Part shown: piece after piece, positions 60,045 through 64,000 of the stretch
Position numbering within the stretch: the stretch's first letter is position 1
Layout of the letters: each line of letters begins with the position of its first letter
Assembly: GCA_041674745.1 (NCBI GenBank)
Contig: JBAYVD010000005.1
Coordinates: forward strand, 62,001-126,000
Reading direction: 5' to 3'
DNA from: UBA2040 sp041674745
GTDB lineage: Bacteria; Bacteroidota; Bacteroidia; Flavobacteriales_D; Crocinitomicaceae
DNA length: 64,000 nucleotides
Translations under genes and position numbers: made by a program
The notes under the pieces: generated by a model
Told to the model about the DNA's origin: nothing
Database searches by the model: none
What the model saw: the letters and a program-made list of their open reading frames with translations, nothing else

Positions 60045-61886
60045 TTAATTGACAGACTTGAAGGTCATGTACACTTCAATTCCAGCGACGTTGTTGTTGC
60101 GCAAAGCAATGGTTCCTTGGTGCAATTTTACAATCGCAGAACAAATGGCCAATCCCAATCCAATGCCTTCGTTAATGGAAGCCGATAAATCTTGTTCAAA
60201 TGCCTTTAGCATCGTTTCCGACTTACCTGGCGGAATTCCTTTTCCATTGTCCCGAAACGAAATTGCATACCCCTCTGGCAAAGGCCAATAATCGATTTGA
60301 ATCACCGGATCCACGTCGATTTGGCGGTACTTTATACTGTTTTGAAGAAGATTTTGAAACAATTGAATGAACAAAACATCGTTTACCAGCAAGGTCGCAG
60401 GAAAATTCGACAACTCAATTTCAGCGTTATTCATTTTAATTTGTTCCTGCAAATTGGTAGTAACCGCCCCCATTATTTTTTTAACGGAAACGGTCGAAAA
60501 GGCAACTGATTTCTCTTGGAACCGCAGAAAGGTCATGATGTTGTTGATCAACAAATTGGAGTTTTCGCACGTATCCAAGGCGGCATTCAAATAACTTTGG
60601 GATTGGAAATTCAAGTTTTTCTCGTCTTCCAACACATAACCGACCAATTTGGAAATGGTGAAAATTGGCGCTTTTAAATCGTGTGATACTATTCGTGAAA
60701 ACATTTCCATTTCGCTGTTGGCTTGTTGTACTTTCACCAAGGCTTTTCGCAAGCGTCTGTCCAATCGCAACATGAAATAAAGCAACACCAATAAGATTCC
60801 CGCGAAAACTGAAATTCCCAGGATCAATATTTTGTTTCGGTCCAACAAGTCATTTTTTTCTTGAATGTTTTGTTCCAATCCACCGATTAAATACTCCCGA
60901 ATGTTGATGGCATGCCGCTGACTGACTTCTTGAAATTTCTCCGCTCCCATTTTTTTGTAAAACAAAGCCCGTTCGATATTTCCCTTTTTCTCGTACATTT
61001 CTGAGATACGCGCATACGGATCTCGACCCACATTTAGATCCAAAAATGCTGGAAACATCGCTTTTTGTGCCCAAAAAATAGCAGAGTCCAATTCGTTTTT
61101 GGCTTCGTAAAAATCCATGTAGGAAAAATACACGTCTGAATTCAGCTGGATAATCTTCGATTTTTTGGTTTCCACAAAAGCCAGATCCAACTGCGCCAAT
61201 TTCGCTGCATCCGTTTTCGAGAATTTCGATAAAATCAGATGACCCAATAAGCGCGAGGCTGCAAAGTCATTTTGTTGTCCAAACGCCCGTATTTTTTCAC
61301 CCAATTGGACTTGTTGAGCGGTATCTTTTACAGAACAGAAATTGGATTCCAAGGTGTACAACTGGCTTTTTTCAAACAGCCCCATGTCCTTTTCGCGACT
61401 TCTCAATTCATCCAAAATTTCACCGGCTTGGCTGGAAAGTCGATTTTCTTGGAATGAAATCAATTGCAAGGAAATAAACTGATTTGAAAAATAGATTCTT
61501 GGGTTGTTTAACACGTCAACTTCTTCCATCGCTCTTTCGAGACTTTGGTACCCCAATGCAGTTTGATTGTTGAGAATCAAGTAATGGCCGTAGAGCAAAT
61601 TTTTATAATACACGATTTCTGGCGAACGATCCGTTATGCGCGGCAGAAATGAATTCATTCCTTTTAAATCTCCTTGAAAAAAAGCGATTTTGGCGGCATA
61701 GAGATAGGCGTATTGCTTATCAGTAGGAATTTTTGACCTTGCCATGGATTGAACTATTGTCTTCGCTTGATCCAAATCGCCCGAATAAAGTGCGTTTTCA
61801 ACTAGTGAAATGCGTTTGACTACCGCTGGATTTTGACCAAAAGCTGGGAGACAAAAAAAGAAGAAAAAGACAAATTGCAGGCGCAT
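60045..61886 (-). CDS. Membrane sensor histidine kinase with TPR-like periplasmic domain
   Basis: A 613-residue protein. A signal/anchor (MRLQFVFFFFFCLPAFG) leads into about 330 residues of helical repeats of the TPR type (ALYSGDLDQAKTIVQSMARSKIPTDKQYAYLYAAKIAFFQGDLKGM), then one transmembrane helix (about 354-372, ILILGISVFAGILLVLLYFML). The HisKA domain is MFSRIVSHDLKAPIFTISKLVGYVL (His near residue 403), and the ATPase domain has LFQNLLQNSIKYRQ (N box), FRDNGKGIPPG (G1) and GIGLGLAICSAIVKLHQG (G2). The gene is divergent from two response regulators and probably signals to one or both. The stimulus is unknown. Confidence 0.93.
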   Translation of the reverse strand: MRLQFVFFFFFCLPAFGQNPAVVKRISLVENALYSGDLDQAKTIVQSMARSKIPTDKQYAYLYAAKIAFFQGDLKGMNSFLPRITDRSPEIVYYKNLLYGHYLILNNQTALGYQSLERAMEEVDVLNNPRIYFSNQFISLQLISFQENRLSSQAGEILDELRSREKDMGLFEKSQLYTLESNFCSVKDTAQQVQLGEKIRAFGQQNDFAASRLLGHLILSKFSKTDAAKLAQLDLAFVETKKSKIIQLNSDVYFSYMDFYEAKNELDSAIFWAQKAMFPAFLDLNVGRDPYARISEMYEKKGNIERALFYKKMGAEKFQEVSQRHAINIREYLIGGLEQNIQEKNDLLDRNKILILGISVFAGILLVLLYFMLRLDRRLRKALVKVQQANSEMEMFSRIVSHDLKAPIFTISKLVGYVLEDEKNLNFQSQSYLNAALDTCENSNLLINNIMTFLRFQEKSVAFSTVSVKKIMGAVTTNLQEQIKMNNAEIELSNFPATLLVNDVLFIQLFQNLLQNSIKYRQIDVDPVIQIDYWPLPEGYAISFRDNGKGIPPGKSETMLKAFEQDLSASINEGIGLGLAICSAIVKLHQGTIALRNNNVAGIEVYMTFKSVN

Positions 61887-62036
61887 TTTTTAAAGTTTTC
61901 TGCTAGTAAAATTTAAAGATAGCATTCCTGCCTGCAAGTTTTGAAAATCTCCCAAAGTTTTCTACATTTAGCCTGAAAATACGCATGTGTTCATGCTATT
62001 TATGAAAACATTCAGCAAACTACGTCAATTCAATCA

Positions 62037-62657
62037 TTGGAGACAAAAATTATAGTCGGCATTATTGACGACAATCCTACTTTGTCGGAAGGGTTGCGCC
62101 TGTTCATGGAAGACAAAGGTTTTTCCTGTCAATTTGCTGTCAACTCCAAACTACAATTCCAAGCAGAAATAGAAAATCAAGCGGTGGACGTGGTTTTGGC
62201 GGATGTAATCATGCCCGATGTGGTCGGATTGGAATTGTTTGAATGGTTGGCTGAAAAATATCCTGCTACGCCTGTGATTGTCTATTCCAACATTCGCAAC
62301 ATTCAATTGATCAATGAACTTTTCCGTTTCGAATCTGTGCATGCCTTGGTTTCGAAAAATGAACCGTTGTTGGTTCTTCCAGACGCGATTCGCCAAGTTG
62401 TTTTAGAAAAAAAGAAAATCTTTCCTGACGAATATGCGCACTTATCTCCGCAAGCTATTTCTTTGAAATTGACAGAAAGAGAAATACAAGTCCTAAAATT
62501 AATGGCAAAAGGGGAATCTAGCAAGGCCATTGGCGAACAACTGGGCATCTCTGAAAACACCATTTTATTTCACAAAAAAAAGCTATTCCAACTTTTCAAT
62601 ACCAGCAACATCTACCATTTAATCGTGGAAGCAAAGGAATGTGGATTTTTAAATTAG
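62037..62657 (+). CDS. LuxR/NarL-type response regulator 1
   Basis: A 206-residue protein. The receiver domain holds the acidic pair in GIIDDNPTL, the phosphoacceptor D56 in VVLADVIMPDVVG, and the lysine in VSKNEP. The output HTH (about 142-206) reads LTEREIQVLKLMAKGESSKAIGEQLGISENTILFHKKKLFQLF, of the GerE/LuxR kind. The only in-frame start near the receiver domain is TTG 62037, since no ATG or GTG is in frame within reach. Start is therefore tentative. It lies divergent from the histidine kinase and 1 base before its paralogue. Confidence 0.9.
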   Translation: METKIIVGIIDDNPTLSEGLRLFMEDKGFSCQFAVNSKLQFQAEIENQAVDVVLADVIMPDVVGLELFEWLAEKYPATPVIVYSNIRNIQLINELFRFESVHALVSKNEPLLVLPDAIRQVVLEKKKIFPDEYAHLSPQAISLKLTEREIQVLKLMAKGESSKAIGEQLGISENTILFHKKKLFQLFNTSNIYHLIVEAKECGFLN

Positions 62658-62658
62658 C

Positions 62659-63258
62659 ATGATCAGAGTAGCCATCATAGACGATAATCCTGCCATTTTA
62701 TATGGCGTTCAAGCGGCGATACAGAAAAATGACGCACTGGAATTTGTGTTTTCCAGTGCAACGGCAGACGACTTTTTAGAGCAACTGAAAACGCTCCAAG
62801 TCGATGTGTTGGTGGTGGACATTGTGCTCGAAGATGGCATCAGTCTCAATTTTCTGGATTTGTTGCGCAAAACCTATCCTACTAAAAAAATTATTGCCTT
62901 TTCGAATGCCGAAGGAAACTCCATCCAACTTTATTTGCAACGCATCGGAGTAGATGAATTGGTCAGCAAAAAAGAACCAATCGAAACGTTAATCGCCAGT
63001 ATTCTGCAGTTTGACCCTGAAACAAATTCAATTGTGGTGCGCACAAAAAATCAAGAGTCTTTGGTGCTTTCAGAAAGAGAATTGGAAATTATTCAACTAC
63101 TGGGGAAAGGATTTTCCAGTCCTGACATCGCTGAAAACTTGCACATTTCCCACAATACCGTCAATTTCCACAAAAAAAAATTGCTCAAAAAATTCCACGT
63201 CGATTCCATTGCCCTCTTGATTCGTGATGCGGTGGAATTGGGCATTTTACGCGATTAA
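62659..63258 (+). CDS. LuxR/NarL-type response regulator 2
   Basis: A 199-residue paralogue of the previous gene. Receiver: VAIIDDNPAI, phosphoacceptor D54 in VLVVDIVLEDG, lysine in VSKKEP. Output HTH: LSERELEIIQLLGKGFSSPDIAENLHISHNTVNFHKKKLLKKF. Its ATG follows the previous stop by 1 base, so both are on one transcript. The two share the SK(K/N)EP and HKKKL motifs and are a tandem duplication. They may heterodimerise or compete for the same kinase. 63259-63417 holds no gene. Confidence 0.92.
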   Translation: MIRVAIIDDNPAILYGVQAAIQKNDALEFVFSSATADDFLEQLKTLQVDVLVVDIVLEDGISLNFLDLLRKTYPTKKIIAFSNAEGNSIQLYLQRIGVDELVSKKEPIETLIASILQFDPETNSIVVRTKNQESLVLSERELEIIQLLGKGFSSPDIAENLHISHNTVNFHKKKLLKKFHVDSIALLIRDAVELGILRD

Positions 63259-63417
63259 ATTCATCCTTTTCCAAAAGCGAATTGATTCCTGTTTTTTCTC
63301 AACACATTTGCTCTTTTCATGAAATAAAGGATTCCTTTTTTAAATACTACCAATTCTTGTAGTGGACACAATCAAATAAAATGCGTGACTTTGTAGTGTA
63401 CAATAATTCTAAACGTC

Positions 63418-64000
63418 ATGAAAAGTATTATCACTCTGCTTATTTTTTTTCAGTTCTATACATTCATGGCATTTTCAGCAGAAAGCAATTACAACAAAAA
63501 AGATTCCTACGCGACTGTCATTGCACAATACGGTTCGAAAGTGGAAAAACTAAATTTGAAACAAACCTTGAAATTGGCTTACAGCTATTACAAAACCAAC
63601 AATTTCTTCCAATCAAAAATTTTGTACTACAAAGTGAAAAACAGAAGAGAATTAGCGGATGTACACAAATTAGCTTTGGCGGATATCTTGTTGAGCACCA
63701 ACATGCTCGATTTGTCAACCGATTTGTTGGCAACCTGCAAAGACAAAACGACTCCACAATACCAAAACATTTCCAAAAAAATTAGTTGGACAAAAGCAAA
63801 CAATAGCAATTTGACCAATGGAACGACTGAAAAATTGAGTTTTCAGCAAACGCCATTCAATACTTGTTTTGCAGCGTACCAAAACAAAGTAATGAGCAAA
63901 ATTCAATTGGACCGTCGAAATCCAATTTCAGTAGAAAATCAAACCAATTTCGCCAATATGCCGGAATTGAACTATACAGTAGACTTAAAAACATTTGCTT
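63418..64000 (+). CDS. Secreted protein (partial), unknown family
   Basis: An ATG at 63418 starts MKSIITLLIFFQFYTFMAFSAESNYNKK, a signal peptide. The frame stays open for 194 codons to the window end. The region after the signal (KLNLKQTLKLAYSYYKTNNFFQSKILYYKVKNRREL, YADILLSTNML-like) looks like TPR-type helices. Such N termini are seen in Bacteroidota OmpA/PD40 surface proteins, but the telling C-terminal part is beyond the window. A different frame that opens at 63381 was rejected in its favour. Confidence 0.6.
   Translation, partial: MKSIITLLIFFQFYTFMAFSAESNYNKKDSYATVIAQYGSKVEKLNLKQTLKLAYSYYKTNNFFQSKILYYKVKNRRELADVHKLALADILLSTNMLDLSTDLLATCKDKTTPQYQNISKKISWTKANNSNLTNGTTEKLSFQQTPFNTCFAAYQNKVMSKIQLDRRNPISVENQTNFANMPELNYTVDLKTFA

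Noticed and set aside
63381..63785. 134-codon frame beginning at ATG 63381
   Set aside because: It overlaps in another frame the open signal-peptide-bearing frame from 63418 that runs to the window end, and its composition is not protein-like.

Overview
The window looks like the chromosome of a member of the Bacteroidota, most likely class Flavobacteriia. Supporting signs are a SusC/SusD pair, type IX secretion (T9SS) C-terminal sorting domains, a PorZ-like gene next to recO, many upstream boxes of the Bacteroidota sigma form TAnnTTTG (often with TTG about 19-20 bases further up), no obvious Shine-Dalgarno sequences, and low GC. No database search was possible, so genus and species are not called.

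Layout. 1-5281: haem-copper oxidase biogenesis (cox3 fragment, ctaB), a GT2 glycosyltransferase, queA and an LTA-synthase-like phosphotransferase. 5384-30889: a large alpha-glucan region. It holds cotH, a GH13 amylase and a GH31 glucosidase; susC and susD; the oxidative and Entner-Doudoroff genes zwf-pgl-edd-eda on the minus strand; a Nudix/winged-helix regulator; a second operon of GH13 amylase, sugar transporter, beta-phosphoglucomutase and GH65 phosphorylase; and on the minus strand a secreted SusE/F-like starch-binding protein followed by a T9SS amylase. The inferred flow is: starch is bound and cut outside, oligomers enter through SusCD, periplasmic enzymes trim them, maltose crosses the inner membrane, the phosphorylase gives glucose plus beta-glucose-1-phosphate, the mutase gives glucose-6-phosphate, and Zwf-Pgl-Edd-Eda carry it to pyruvate and glyceraldehyde-3-phosphate. 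A 15-base dyad, ideal form GTGTCA-N3-TGACAC, recurs at the promoters of this region and is the most interesting regulatory signal here.

30917-35605: cyanophycin synthetase, cyanophycinase and an isoaspartyl peptidase, a complete route to make and break cyanophycin. 35734-37310: a small membrane protein, arfB and a TonB-domain protein. 37333-37692: an intact tRNA-Arg(TCG), a degenerate copy whose D and T loops hold palindromes, and tandem 55-base repeats carrying the tRNA 5' end. 37822-48973: porZ-like, recO, a peptide-binding lipoprotein, trpS, plsC, gatC, an ORF broken by a stop codon between repeat clusters, PPK2, an endonuclease-family lipoprotein and a HerA-like ATPase.

48974-57328 is visibly more AT-rich and looks accessory, except for aspS. 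It holds a DUF2807-like lipoprotein, a PagL-like protein, a long LRR/T9SS protein between two related terminators, an OmpA-domain protein, small ORFs and a nucleotidyltransferase fragment. 57329-64000: a CoA-transferase family protein, a polytopic membrane protein, a histidine kinase divergent from two tandem LuxR-type response regulators, and the start of a secreted protein. Gene-free stretches longer than 300 bases occur only around the tRNA repeats. No CRISPR array, rRNA, insertion sequence or prophage was seen.
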